Assembly (NCBI GenBank): GCA_964385645.1
Contig: CAYLPT010000012.1
Span: 1 to 11,104, forward strand
Source of the DNA: CAYLPT01 sp964385645
GTDB taxonomy: Bacteria > Armatimonadota > Hebobacteria > Hebobacterales > Hebobacteraceae
Length of the DNA: 11,104 bases
Direction of reading: 5' to 3'
Notes under the pieces: model-generated
Told to the model about the DNA's origin: nothing
Databases searched by the model: none
What the model saw: only the letters and a program-made list of their open reading frames with translations
In this document: piece by piece, positions 1 through 7,303 of the stretch
Numbering within the stretch: the first letter of the stretch is position 1
How the letters are laid out: each line of letters begins with the position of its first letter
Program-made: the position numbers and the translations under genes

Positions 1-321
1 CACGAGGATCGAGCCCACGCCATGGAGGAGCCGGAAGAGCCCCATCTGCCACAGACTCTGGGCCACGATGTAGAGGACCGACACCACGGCGTAGGCCCCG
101 AGGCCCCACACGATGAGGCGCTTGCGGCCCACCCGGTCGGAGAGGACCCCGGCCACCGGGCCGAGGAGGAGTCCCAGGGCCGCAACGCTCAGCCGCCACC
201 CCTGTAGGGCGCCTGCGCCGCACTGCGTCGCATCTCGCGCCTCCTTCAGCTGGCAGCTATCCAGGGGGCATCGCGCACACTCTGGGCGGCGCGGCTGCAT
301 GCTGTCACGCAGATCGGTCAT
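1..321 (-). CDS. MFS transporter, N-terminal part, cut by window edge
   Basis: This is the first 107 codons of a major facilitator superfamily transporter; the rest lies beyond base 1. The frame is open from ATG at 321-319. Residues 42-60 form a hydrophobic helix ending in the MFS motif A signature (G58-V-L-S-D62-R-V-G-R66-K-R), normally the TM2-TM3 loop. A second helix follows (about 69-86), then a TM4-like start with R-L-L-H-G-V-G. The odd part is residues 1-41, where TM1 should be: this segment is polar and has C15-x2-C18-x4-C23-x10-C34. The other two minus frames here hit stops and encode no hydrophobic stretch, so a simple frameshift does not restore TM1. An internal in-frame ATG (298-300) is an alternative start but does not remove the cysteines. 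The gene lies downstream of the beta-galactosidase on the same strand, so a sugar substrate is plausible but inferred. The family call is firm; the N-terminus is not explained. Confidence 0.8.
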   Translation of the reverse strand, partial: MTDLRDSMQPRRPECARCPLDSCQLKEARDATQCGAGALQGWRLSVAALGLLLGPVAGVLSDRVGRKRLIVWGLGAYAVVSVLYIVAQSLWQMGLFRLLHGVGSILV

Positions 322-380
322 GGTCTGATCCGCCCGCCGCGGGGCGCGGCACGCGCGCACGGCGCAGCCTTTCCCCGTCG

Positions 381-391
381 GAGGTGACCTC
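381..391. repeat. 11-base inverted repeat in the MFS leader
   Basis: GAGGT-G-ACCTC is a perfect 5+1+5 inverted repeat lying 60 bases upstream of the MFS start, in the 165-base gap after the beta-galactosidase stop. It could be an operator half-site pair. In DNA this GC-rich it could also be chance. The rest of the gap holds a short hairpin (422-436) and no coding signal I can support. Confidence 0.2.
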
Positions 392-421
392 AGGCGAGGG
401 GCCTGTCGGGCCGGCTCGGCG

Positions 422-436
422 CCCGCCCCAGGCGGG
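422..436. repeat. Short hairpin between lacZ and the MFS gene
   Basis: CCCGCC-CCA-GGCGGG can form a 6-bp stem with a 3-base loop downstream of the beta-galactosidase stop codon. On the minus strand it is not followed by a T tract, so it is not a canonical intrinsic terminator. It could slow RNA decay or partly attenuate transcription into the MFS gene, but nothing in the sequence proves this. Confidence 0.2.
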
Positions 437-486
437 TACTCCCAGCCCTCTTTTTGGGCCGGCGGCGGAACTCCTTCCCGTCCTGC

Positions 487-3400
487 TCACGGGAGCTCGG
501 GCAGCCTCTCCCGGCTGAGGCCCATCGGCGAGGCGGCCCGCGCCTGGAAGGGCCGCAGGCGGACCCGGAACTCCACCCTCTCGGGCCTCAGCAGGTACTT
601 CTCGAGCGGGCCGGGCCCGCAGCTCTGGCTTCCCAGCGGCGCCTGGGCGTGGTCGAGGTGGAGGATCGTCTCCTGCCGCGGGACCAGCTCATAGGTGTGA
701 CGGGCGCGGGTGAGATCCTCGGGCGTGTAATGGTGGACGCTGACATTGAGCAGCGGCATGCCGACCGCCAGCAGCCCCGCGCCTCGCAGGTCGGTCACCG
801 CCGCCCAGCGCACATCGGACTTGTTGCCGTTCTCCTGCGGGTTGACATAGGGCACGTACTGCTCCTGCACCGTGCCCTGCCAGAGGCCGACGCGGGCGCT
901 CTCCTTGCGGTCCACATAGCTCTCATGGGGCCCCCGGCCGTACCAGGCGAACTGGTCGAGCTCCCGCGGCAGCCGCATCTGCAGACCCAGGCGGGGCAGG
1001 CTCGGCAGTTCGCGCTGCGGCTCCACCGCCACCGCGATGACGATGTCGCCGGTGCCGTAGATGGTGTAGCGATAGCGGCAGGCGAAGGCCGGTGGGAGGG
1101 AGGGGGAGCCCAGCGTGGAGCGCGCCTCCAGGCAGACGGCGGAGCCGGGCGCGGCAACCACCTCGACGCCGTCCACGCGATGCTGGAGCCGGTCGAGGCC
1201 GGCCTTGCGCCACTCTCGCGCGATGTGCACGTCGTTGTCCGTCGGCGCGCGCCACACGTTGAGCCGCGGGCCCGCGGTCAGCAGGGGCTGGCCCCGCCAC
1301 TCCAGCTCGGCGATGGTGCCGAGATGCCGGTCGAAGCACAGCCGGAATTCCTCCGCGCGCACGACAATGGCCGCCTCCGACTCGCTCACCTCGATCGGCG
1401 GCAGGTCATCGAGGCGGACCGGCGCCGGCGCGGGGGCCTCCACCGGCAGCGGGAACTGCGCCCAGGCGACCTCGTGGCCGCGGTCCGCCCACGGCGTCGC
1501 GTGGGCGAGGGTGAAGCGCACCTCCAGGAAGTACTCGCCGCCCGGGGGCAGGGAATCCAGGTCATAGGGGAGGGTGACCTCGGTCGCCTCCCCGGGGGGT
1601 GTGTCTAGCGTTGGCAGCACACCCTGGCGGACCACGCATCCGTCGCGGGAGACCGACCACGCGCCCTCCAGGTGAGCAAGAGAGATGAACTGATACCGGT
1701 TCGTGATCTGGAGCTTGCCCGCCCGCAGGTCGCGCGCCGCAACCTGCACCGGCTCCAGGATCTTCTTGTACTCGACCAGCCCGGTGTGGGGGACGCGGTC
1801 CGGGAAGTTCAGCCCGTCAATGCAGAAGTTGCCGTCATGTGGTTCATCGCCGAAGTCGCCGCCATATGCGAACCACTCCTCGCCCGATTCCGTGTGCTGG
1901 CGGATCCCGTGGTCCACCCACTCCCAGACACATCCGCCCAGCAGCCGCGGGTGCTCCCAGATGGCCTCCCAGTACTCCTTCAGGTTGCCGGGGCCATTGC
2001 CCATGGCGTGGGCGTACTCGCACATCAGGAAGGGCCGCGGGTCGTCGTCCCGCCGGCCCTCCGCGATCAGCCGCTCCACGGTGGGGTACATGACGCTCAC
2101 CACGTCCACCATTGGCGCGGCCCCCGCGCCCTCGTAGTGGATGAAGCGCGTCGGGTCGGTCTCGCGGATCCAGGCCGCCATCGCGTCGTGGTTCGCGCCA
2201 TAGCCCGACTCGTTCCCCAGGGACCACATGATGACCGAGGGGTGGTTCTTGTCCCGGTGGACCATCCGCCGCGCCCGGTCGAGGTAGGCCTCCCGCCACT
2301 CCGGGTCGGCCGACAGGCGCGCCCAATCGCCCAGGGCCGCGAACCCGTGGGTCTCCAGGTCCGCCTCGTCAATGACGTAGAGGCCATAGCGATCGCACAG
2401 CTCAAGCCAGCGCGGGTCGTCGGGGTAGTGCGAGGTGCGCACCGCGTTGATGTTGTGCTGCTTCATCAGCACGATGTCCTGGATCATCGAGTCCAGCGAC
2501 ACCGCCTGCCCCAGGTCGGGGTGCATCTCGTGGCGGTTCACGCCCCGCAGCTTCAGCGGCACGCCGTTCAGCAGGAAGCGCCCCTCCGCGATCTCGAGCT
2601 GCCGAAACCCCACCGCAAAGGGCAGCACCGTGCGCTCCCCCTCGCCGGGGCCGGCCAGCGAGAGCAGGAGCGTGTACAGGTTCGGCTCCTCGGCCGACCA
2701 CTTCCGGGGTCGCTGGACCTCCAGCTCAGCCGCCAGGCTCACCTCCTCGCCGGCCCCTACCGCGAGCCCCTGCGCGACCACGGCCTCCGCCACCGCGCGC
2801 CCCTCGGCGTCTAGCAGAGAAGCCGTCAGGCGGCAGCCCTTGCAGGCCCGCTCCGTAGCATTCCTCACCGCGGCGCTCACCTCCAGCACCGCGTCCTCGT
2901 ACTTGTCGTCGAGGCGGGTCCGCAGGGTCACATCGCGGACATGGACCGGGGGCGAGGCGACCAGGTAGACGTCGCGGAAGATCCCGCTGAGCCGCCACAT
3001 GTCCTGGTCCTCCAGGTAGCTGCCGTCACACCACTGGAGGACCTGCACCGCGAGCACGTTGGCGCCCGGCCGCAGGTGCGGGGTGATGTCGAACTCGGCG
3101 GGGATGCGGCTGCCCTGGCTGTAGCCCACCTCCCGGCCGTTCACCCACACATAGCAGGCCGAGTTCACCCCGTCGAATGTCAAGGACACGCGCCGCTCCG
3201 ACCAGGAGGCGGGCACCTCGAAGGTCGTTCGGTAGAGGCCGACGGGGTTCTCGTCGGGCACCCGCGGGGGGTCCACGGGGAAGCAGTAGCCGGCATTGCG
3301 GTAGATGGGCTTCCCGTAGCCCAGCATCTGCCAGTTGCTCGGCACCGGTATGGTGTCCCAGGTCTCGTCGGCGAAGGACGGCTCGGCGAAGCCCCTGGGC

Positions 3401-3600
3401 ACGGCCCCCGGGTGGGGGAGATAGCAGAAGCGCCAGCGCCCGTTCAGCAGTCGGTACCACGGTGAGGCGGCGCGCTGGCCCGCGCGCGCGCTCGCCTCAT
3501 CGGGATAGGGGAATAGTGTGGCGTGGGGAGGCTCCACGCCGCGCGCGATGACGGCGGGGTTCTCCCAATCCGGGGGTGTATCCGACTTCGTGCTTGCCAT
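487..3600 (-). CDS. lacZ: Beta-galactosidase, LacZ-type, glycoside hydrolase family 2
   Basis: This enzyme hydrolyses terminal beta-D-galactosides such as lactose by a double-displacement, retaining mechanism. The 1037-residue protein has the full LacZ layout: jelly-roll sugar-binding domain (about 45-220, with N89-W-Q-M-L-G-Y-G and D198-x-D-M-W), a first Ig-like domain (about 221-335), the TIM barrel (about 336-620), a second Ig-like domain (about 621-725) and the C-terminal Bgal-small domain (about 740-1018, with N781-V-W-R-A-P-T-D-N-D). Catalytic and metal residues are present: acid/base E464 (L-G-N-E-S), nucleophile E528 (C-E-Y-A-H-A-M-G-N-G), plus H357, H391, E416 and H418. The C-terminal loop reads S-C994-G-P where E. 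coli LacZ has Trp999, as in many non-enteric homologues. There is no signal peptide, so it is cytoplasmic. ATG is preceded at 8 bases by GGAGG (complement of 3609-3613). It lies 100 bases after the phosphofructokinase gene and before an MFS gene. I see no lacI-type regulator. Galactosyl-linkage specificity is inferred from family. Confidence 0.96.
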   Translation of the reverse strand: MASTKSDTPPDWENPAVIARGVEPPHATLFPYPDEASARAGQRAASPWYRLLNGRWRFCYLPHPGAVPRGFAEPSFADETWDTIPVPSNWQMLGYGKPIYRNAGYCFPVDPPRVPDENPVGLYRTTFEVPASWSERRVSLTFDGVNSACYVWVNGREVGYSQGSRIPAEFDITPHLRPGANVLAVQVLQWCDGSYLEDQDMWRLSGIFRDVYLVASPPVHVRDVTLRTRLDDKYEDAVLEVSAAVRNATERACKGCRLTASLLDAEGRAVAEAVVAQGLAVGAGEEVSLAAELEVQRPRKWSAEEPNLYTLLLSLAGPGEGERTVLPFAVGFRQLEIAEGRFLLNGVPLKLRGVNRHEMHPDLGQAVSLDSMIQDIVLMKQHNINAVRTSHYPDDPRWLELCDRYGLYVIDEADLETHGFAALGDWARLSADPEWREAYLDRARRMVHRDKNHPSVIMWSLGNESGYGANHDAMAAWIRETDPTRFIHYEGAGAAPMVDVVSVMYPTVERLIAEGRRDDDPRPFLMCEYAHAMGNGPGNLKEYWEAIWEHPRLLGGCVWEWVDHGIRQHTESGEEWFAYGGDFGDEPHDGNFCIDGLNFPDRVPHTGLVEYKKILEPVQVAARDLRAGKLQITNRYQFISLAHLEGAWSVSRDGCVVRQGVLPTLDTPPGEATEVTLPYDLDSLPPGGEYFLEVRFTLAHATPWADRGHEVAWAQFPLPVEAPAPAPVRLDDLPPIEVSESEAAIVVRAEEFRLCFDRHLGTIAELEWRGQPLLTAGPRLNVWRAPTDNDVHIAREWRKAGLDRLQHRVDGVEVVAAPGSAVCLEARSTLGSPSLPPAFACRYRYTIYGTGDIVIAVAVEPQRELPSLPRLGLQMRLPRELDQFAWYGRGPHESYVDRKESARVGLWQGTVQEQYVPYVNPQENGNKSDVRWAAVTDLRGAGLLAVGMPLLNVSVHHYTPEDLTRARHTYELVPRQETILHLDHAQAPLGSQSCGPGPLEKYLLRPERVEFRVRLRPFQARAASPMGLSRERLPELP

Positions 3601-3656
3601 GTGGGACGCCTCCGATGCCAGTTGTACCCGCGCCGCCGCAGGCCCGAGACAGGCTG

Positions 3657-3668
3657 GCCCGCGCGGGC
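3657..3668. repeat. 12-base perfect palindrome upstream of lacZ
   Basis: GCCCGCGCGGGC lies in the 100-base gap between the phosphofructokinase stop and the beta-galactosidase start, 57 bases before the lacZ ATG. It is self-complementary, so it could be an operator or fold as a hairpin in the transcript. It lacks a T tract and is made only of G and C, so chance is a real alternative. The rest of the gap shows only the lacZ ribosome binding site. Confidence 0.25.
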
Positions 3669-3700
3669 GACCGGGGGCGGCGGGTCGGTGAGCCGGCCGC

Positions 3701-4984
3701 CTAGAGCTCGACCAGGTGGCCGTACTGCTCGCGGAACTGCTTGGGGGTCAGCTCGGCCGCCTCGGCGAGCCGCGCGAGGGACTCCCGGCTCTTGAGGTCG
3801 GCCGCTTCCAGCCGGATCATCTGGTCGAAGGCGGCCCGCGTCACGTCGGACTCCAGGTTCACGCGGCGCACCTCGGTCCGGCCCGTCTTCACATCGAGGA
3901 TGTCGGGCAGCGGGATCGGCATCAGCTCACCGTGCTGGATGGAGATGAGCGCGCCCGCCGCCTTCCCGCTCGCCTCTCCGGCCTGCAGCAGGTACCGCAC
4001 CGCGCCCCACCCCAACTGGTGGGTGTACTCGATGTCGAAGGCGATGGGGTCCGCGCAGCGCAGCTCGTAGCCGATGGTGACATCCACGATCGTGCGCTTC
4101 TTGCCTCGCTCCGCGGCCCGGTGCGCCAGCGCCCGCTTGATGATCAGCGCCAGCGGCACCTCGGACAGCCGCGGGTGGCCGTGCTCGTCCACCTCCGACA
4201 CCGCGAAGGGATGGGCCTCCAGGTCGGACTTCATGAGTTCGGCCACGCCCTCCGCGACCACGACGACGCCGTGATCGCGGCCGAGGGCCTTTGCCTTATA
4301 CATGCTGGCCTCGATGAGCTGGCACAGCCCTTCCAGCGACAGCGAGCGGCCGGCGAACTCCTCCGGGATCACAGCCAGCGCCGCGCCCCCGGCGGAGGCC
4401 ATCCCGAGGGCGAGGTGGCCCGCGCTCCGCCCCATCGCCACCACCAGGTACCAGCGGCGGGTGGTCCGGGCGTCCTCCCGCAGGTTGCGCACCAGCGCGC
4501 CGCCAACGTGGCACGCGGTCCGAAACCCGAAGGTCGGCGCAGCCCCCGGCAGCGGCAGGTCGTTGTCCACGGTCTTGGGCACGTGCGCCACACTGATGGC
4601 CCCCCGCGTCCGCTCCCAGGTCTTGTACGCGCTGAAGGCGGTGTCGTCGCCCCCGATGGTCACCAGGTGCTTCACCCCCAGCTCCTCCAGCGCGCCCACC
4701 ACGTTCGCCATCGCCTTGGCGCTCTTCGTCGGGTTCTCGCGCGAGGTGTGCAGCATCGAGCCCCCCCGCAGCCGCGGCCCATCCACCACCTCCGGCGTCA
4801 AGGGCGTCACGTGGTCCGTATCACCCCGCGCCAGCCACCTGAACCCGTCGTAGATCCCCACCACCTCCACCCCCAGTCGGTGGGCCTCCATCGTCACCGC
4901 GCCGATCACGCCGTTGATGCCCGGCGCCGGCCCCCCGCCCACCAGGACGCCCAGCCGCGGCTTTCGCTTGCCTCTCTGCGCCAC
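3701..4984 (-). CDS. pfp: 6-phosphofructokinase, PfkA superfamily, pyrophosphate-dependent type
   Basis: The enzyme phosphorylates fructose 6-phosphate to fructose 1,6-bisphosphate in glycolysis. The 427-residue protein has the phosphofructokinase signatures: an N-terminal G-G-G-P-A-P-G-I-N loop (16-24), G111-G-D-D-T115, P136-K-T-V-D140-N-D142 with the catalytic Asp140, M184-G-R-S-A-G-H and A244-E-G. Two positions point to pyrophosphate rather than ATP as phosphoryl donor: Asp114 and Lys137 stand where ATP-dependent E. coli PfkA has Gly104 and Gly124, as in known PPi-PFKs. That would make the reaction reversible, serving glycolysis and gluconeogenesis. The protein is longer than E. coli PfkA (about 320 residues) because of a C-terminal part with G-Y-E-L-R-C-A-D-P (about 293-301), also common in PPi enzymes. 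The start is GTG at 4984-4982. It is the first gene of a minus-strand group with lacZ and the MFS gene and diverges from the GH5 gene. Donor specificity is inferred from two residues. Confidence 0.9.
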   Translation of the reverse strand: MAQRGKRKPRLGVLVGGGPAPGINGVIGAVTMEAHRLGVEVVGIYDGFRWLARGDTDHVTPLTPEVVDGPRLRGGSMLHTSRENPTKSAKAMANVVGALEELGVKHLVTIGGDDTAFSAYKTWERTRGAISVAHVPKTVDNDLPLPGAAPTFGFRTACHVGGALVRNLREDARTTRRWYLVVAMGRSAGHLALGMASAGGAALAVIPEEFAGRSLSLEGLCQLIEASMYKAKALGRDHGVVVVAEGVAELMKSDLEAHPFAVSEVDEHGHPRLSEVPLALIIKRALAHRAAERGKKRTIVDVTIGYELRCADPIAFDIEYTHQLGWGAVRYLLQAGEASGKAAGALISIQHGELMPIPLPDILDVKTGRTEVRRVNLESDVTRAAFDQMIRLEAADLKSRESLARLAEAAELTPKQFREQYGHLVEL

Positions 4985-4992
4985 CAGTCGGT

Positions 4993-4998
4993 CCTCCC
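4993..4998 (-). promoter_or_regulatory. Ribosome binding site fixing the phosphofructokinase GTG start
   Basis: On the minus strand GGGAGG ends 8 bases before GTG (4984-4982). This strong Shine-Dalgarno match selects the GTG, because no in-frame ATG gives an equally complete N-terminal strand before the G-G-G-P-A-P-G loop. Confidence 0.75.
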
Positions 4999-5160
4999 TT
5001 GCGTATGGTCACCGATCGCGCCCGCCGGCGCGGACGCGCTTCCTGGTTCACGGTCCCGGCGCCCGATTCCTGCCCGCGCGAAGGAGGCGCCCGCCGACCT
5101 GTTGAACCCACCCGGGGTGGTGCCCGCCACGGCGTGCGACCGGCGCACGCGGGGGGCGGA

Positions 5161-5166
5161 AGGGAG
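5161..5166 (+). promoter_or_regulatory. Ribosome binding site fixing the GH5 start
   Basis: AGGGAG lies 6 bases before ATG at 5173. It supports a start directly in front of a classic signal peptide, instead of the frame's most upstream ATG at 4999, which would bury that peptide behind 58 arginine- and proline-rich residues. Confidence 0.75.
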
Positions 5167-5172
5167 CACCGG

Positions 5173-6447
5173 ATGGTCCGCTCCTGCGGTCTCGCAGTCG
5201 GCCTGCTCACCCTATGTTCTGCGGCCGGCCCCGCTTCGTATGGGTCGGCTCTTGCCCGGATCACCACCCGCGGCGCCCAGTGGGTGGATGAGCACGGCAG
5301 CCCGGTGGTGCTGCGGGGATGCAACCTCGGAAACTGGCTGATCCAGGAGATGTGGATGCATGCCATGCGCACCGAGGGGATCCCGGACCAGTACACGCTG
5401 GAGCAGGTGCTCGCGGAGCGCTTCGGCCGGGCGCGCAAGGACCGGCTGATGGAGACCTACCACAGCCACTTCATCACCGCGCGCGACTTCGCTATCATCA
5501 AGTCCTTCGGCATGAACGTCGTCCGCCTGCCCTTCGTCCACTGGCTGATCGAGGACGAGGCCCGCCCCGGCCAGCTCCGGCCCGGCGCCTGGCGGCACCT
5601 CGACCGCGCCCTCGAGCTGGCCGAGCAGGCCGGGCTCTATGTGATCCTCGACCTGCACGGCGCGCCCGGCGGACAGAACTGGTGGCACCACTCCGGCCGG
5701 GAGGGCCGCAACGCCCTCTGGGGCAGCGACGAGAACAAGCGCCGCACCGTCTGGCTGTGGCGCGAGATCGCCAGCCGCTACCGGCGCCGCACCGTGGTCG
5801 CCGGCTACGGCCTGCTCAACGAGCCCTACCACGCGCCGAAGGAGGAGCTCCGCGAGCTGATGCTCGACATCTACCGGGCGATCCGGGAGGTGGACGCCCA
5901 CACTGTTGTCATCTTCCCCTCCATGCCCGACGGCTTCGAGTTCTACGGCCAGCCCCGGGCGCTCGGCCTGCGCAACATCGCCTTCGACGCCCACTTCTAC
6001 CCCGGGCTCTTTGGCTGGGGCGAACCCACGCGGGAAACGCACGTGGAGTGGCTCACCACCGGCGTGCACGAGTGGCGCGAGCGCGTCGAGGCCGCCGGCG
6101 TCCCCCTCCTGGTGGGCGAGATGAACGTCGTCTTCCGGGCGGCCGGCGGGGCGGAGATGATGCGCCACAGCTTCGACACCTACACGGGCTTGGGATGGGC
6201 GGTAACCATGTGGTCCTACAAGGTGTTGGGCCGCGACGGCGGCATCGGCGACGCCCACTGGGGCATGGTCACCAACCCGCCCGGCCCGGAGCCAGACGCG
6301 GCCCCGGGCACGGAGATCTCCCCCAAGACCTCGAGCTTCGAGGAGATCGAGGCCTACTTCCGGTCTCTCTCCACGATGGAGTACGTCATACACGAGGAGC
6401 TGCGCGACTGGCTGACCCGCCCCGAGCCACCGCCGCTCCTTCGCTGA
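5173..6447 (+). CDS. Secreted glycoside hydrolase family 5 (cellulase/exo-beta-glucanase-like)
   Basis: This is an exported retaining beta-glycosidase of 424 residues. Residues 1-28 are a Sec signal peptide: Arg3, a hydrophobic core (6-18), and A26-L-A28 before R29 as a likely signal peptidase I site. The mature protein is a single GH5 TIM barrel. N51-L-G-N-W and R118-L-P-F fit the exo-1,3-glucanase-like branch of the clan. D160-L-H162-G-A-P-G-G-Q-N lines the active site. The acid/base is E217 in L-L-N-E-P, H274 and Y276 sit in D-A-H-F-Y, the nucleophile is E316 in V-G-E-M, and W347 is the aromatic platform before the end of the barrel. I see no carbohydrate-binding module, dockerin or anchor. 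It is transcribed away from the phosphofructokinase/lacZ group and converges on the amidohydrolase with 13 bases between stop codons and no visible terminator. The substrate, probably a beta-glucan or beta-glucoside, is not fixed by the sequence. Confidence 0.9.
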   Translation: MVRSCGLAVGLLTLCSAAGPASYGSALARITTRGAQWVDEHGSPVVLRGCNLGNWLIQEMWMHAMRTEGIPDQYTLEQVLAERFGRARKDRLMETYHSHFITARDFAIIKSFGMNVVRLPFVHWLIEDEARPGQLRPGAWRHLDRALELAEQAGLYVILDLHGAPGGQNWWHHSGREGRNALWGSDENKRRTVWLWREIASRYRRRTVVAGYGLLNEPYHAPKEELRELMLDIYRAIREVDAHTVVIFPSMPDGFEFYGQPRALGLRNIAFDAHFYPGLFGWGEPTRETHVEWLTTGVHEWRERVEAAGVPLLVGEMNVVFRAAGGAEMMRHSFDTYTGLGWAVTMWSYKVLGRDGGIGDAHWGMVTNPPGPEPDAAPGTEISPKTSSFEEIEAYFRSLSTMEYVIHEELRDWLTRPEPPPLLR

Positions 6448-6460
6448 CCGCCGCGGGGCC

Positions 6461-7276
6461 CTACTCCAGGCCCAGCCAGCGGAGCGCGTTGGTGGTGAAG
6501 ATGCGCTCCATCGTCTCCGCCGAGCAGCCGCACTCGCGCAGGATCTCGCGGTCCATGACCAGGTTGCGCCGCAGCGCCTCGGGGTCCTCGGCCTCGAAGC
6601 AGTCGCTGCCGTACACGAACTGCGTGTCCCCCAGGTAGGCGAGGCCCTTGCGCATGGCGTCCACTTTCCAGATTCGCGGCGCGCCCGAGGTCATGTCCGC
6701 AAACACCCGCCACTTCGCCGGGTCGTAGCCCGCCGCGTGGCGGAACTTGCCGCACACGGCAAAGCACTCATCGGTCCAGGGCCAGCTCAGATGGGCCATC
6801 GCGAACCGTATCCCCGGGTAGTGGAGCATGACCTCGTAGAAGGCCGGCCGGCAGTACTGCGAGGTCTCGCTATCACCCCACAGGATCCCGGTGTGAAACA
6901 ACATCGGCTTGCCGTGCTCCTCGATCTTCGCGTAGCAGGCCCGCGCCCGCTCGTCCCCCGGATACCAGTGGTGGGGGATCATCTTCACGCCGCGCAGGTT
7001 CTTCTCCCCGAGCGCGTAGTCCACCGCCGCCACCGCGTCCGGCAGCGAGGGCTCTATCCAGGCGAAGCCGATCAGTCGCTCCGGATCCGCCTGCACGAGG
7101 CTCGCGATCTCGTCGAGCACCGGCTTGTGGGCGTCCTTCCGGTCGGCGCCCCCGCCCTCCCGGTGGGGCGGCACGGAGAAGAGGACGACCCGCTCCAGGC
7201 CGACCTCATCCATGGCCTTCAGGACCTTGGCGCCGTCCTCGCCGCCCCTGGTGTGGATATGGACATCAATCGCCAT
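6461..7276 (-). CDS. Amidohydrolase family 2 (PF04909-type) metal-dependent hydrolase
   Basis: This 271-residue protein belongs to the amidohydrolase-related TIM-barrel family, whose members use a metal to hydrolyse or decarboxylate small substrates. The metal-site pattern is visible: D4-V-H6-I-H8 at the end of strand 1, H128 in M-L-F-H-T-G, H162 in A-H-L-S-W, and D225 in Y-G-S-D at the end of strand 8. K98 (G-V-K-M-I-P-H-H) is in a conserved strand but need not be a carbamylated lysine. There is no signal peptide. ATG follows GAGGAGG (complement of 7284-7290) with 7 bases of spacing. It is the last gene of the minus-strand five-gene operon, 27 bases after the four-helix membrane protein gene. 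Its stop lies 13 bases from that of the convergent GH5 gene. The substrate is unknown. Context suggests it acts on a product or precursor of the Fe-S reductase encoded upstream, which is inference. Confidence 0.88.
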   Translation of the reverse strand: MAIDVHIHTRGGEDGAKVLKAMDEVGLERVVLFSVPPHREGGGADRKDAHKPVLDEIASLVQADPERLIGFAWIEPSLPDAVAAVDYALGEKNLRGVKMIPHHWYPGDERARACYAKIEEHGKPMLFHTGILWGDSETSQYCRPAFYEVMLHYPGIRFAMAHLSWPWTDECFAVCGKFRHAAGYDPAKWRVFADMTSGAPRIWKVDAMRKGLAYLGDTQFVYGSDCFEAEDPEALRRNLVMDREILRECGCSAETMERIFTTNALRWLGLE

Positions 7277-7303
7277 TTCGCAACCTCCTCGGTTGATGAT
7301 GGT

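Larger units (their letters stand above)
4985..5172. promoter_or_regulatory. Divergent intergenic region between phosphofructokinase and GH5 genes
   Basis: The 188-base gap separates two genes read away from each other, so it must carry start signals for both unless distant promoters are used. I see both Shine-Dalgarno sites and a weak 5-bp inverted repeat (5108-5120, CCACC-CGG-GGTGG). I do not see a clear -35/-10 pair. A plus-strand frame is open back to 4999, but its arginine- and proline-rich translation has no family features and I treat it as non-coding. Confidence 0.45.

Noticed and set aside
422..454. Possible rho-independent terminator (hairpin 422-436 plus T run at 450-454)
   Set aside because: The T run lies on the plus strand, where no gene ends, and is 13 bases past the stem; on the minus strand, where lacZ ends, no T tract follows the hairpin.
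305..490. 61-codon minus-strand frame between lacZ and the MFS gene
   Set aside because: It is in a different frame from the MFS protein, is rich in Arg, Gly and Pro, has no hydrophobic helix and so does not supply the missing TM1.
454..2814. Two long plus-strand open frames (454-1608 and 1672-2814) opposite lacZ
   Set aside because: They are antisense to a complete GH2 enzyme with all catalytic residues; their translations are arginine-, alanine- and valine-rich with no family motif, as expected from high GC.
4999..5172. Upstream extension of the GH5 frame
   Set aside because: It would place 58 arginine- and proline-rich residues before a typical signal peptide, and a good Shine-Dalgarno site precedes the ATG at 5173.
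3716..5341. A 541-codon plus-strand open frame over the phosphofructokinase gene
   Set aside because: It is antisense to a gene with intact active-site motifs and a strong ribosome binding site, is histidine/arginine/proline-rich, and runs into the GH5 gene in another frame.
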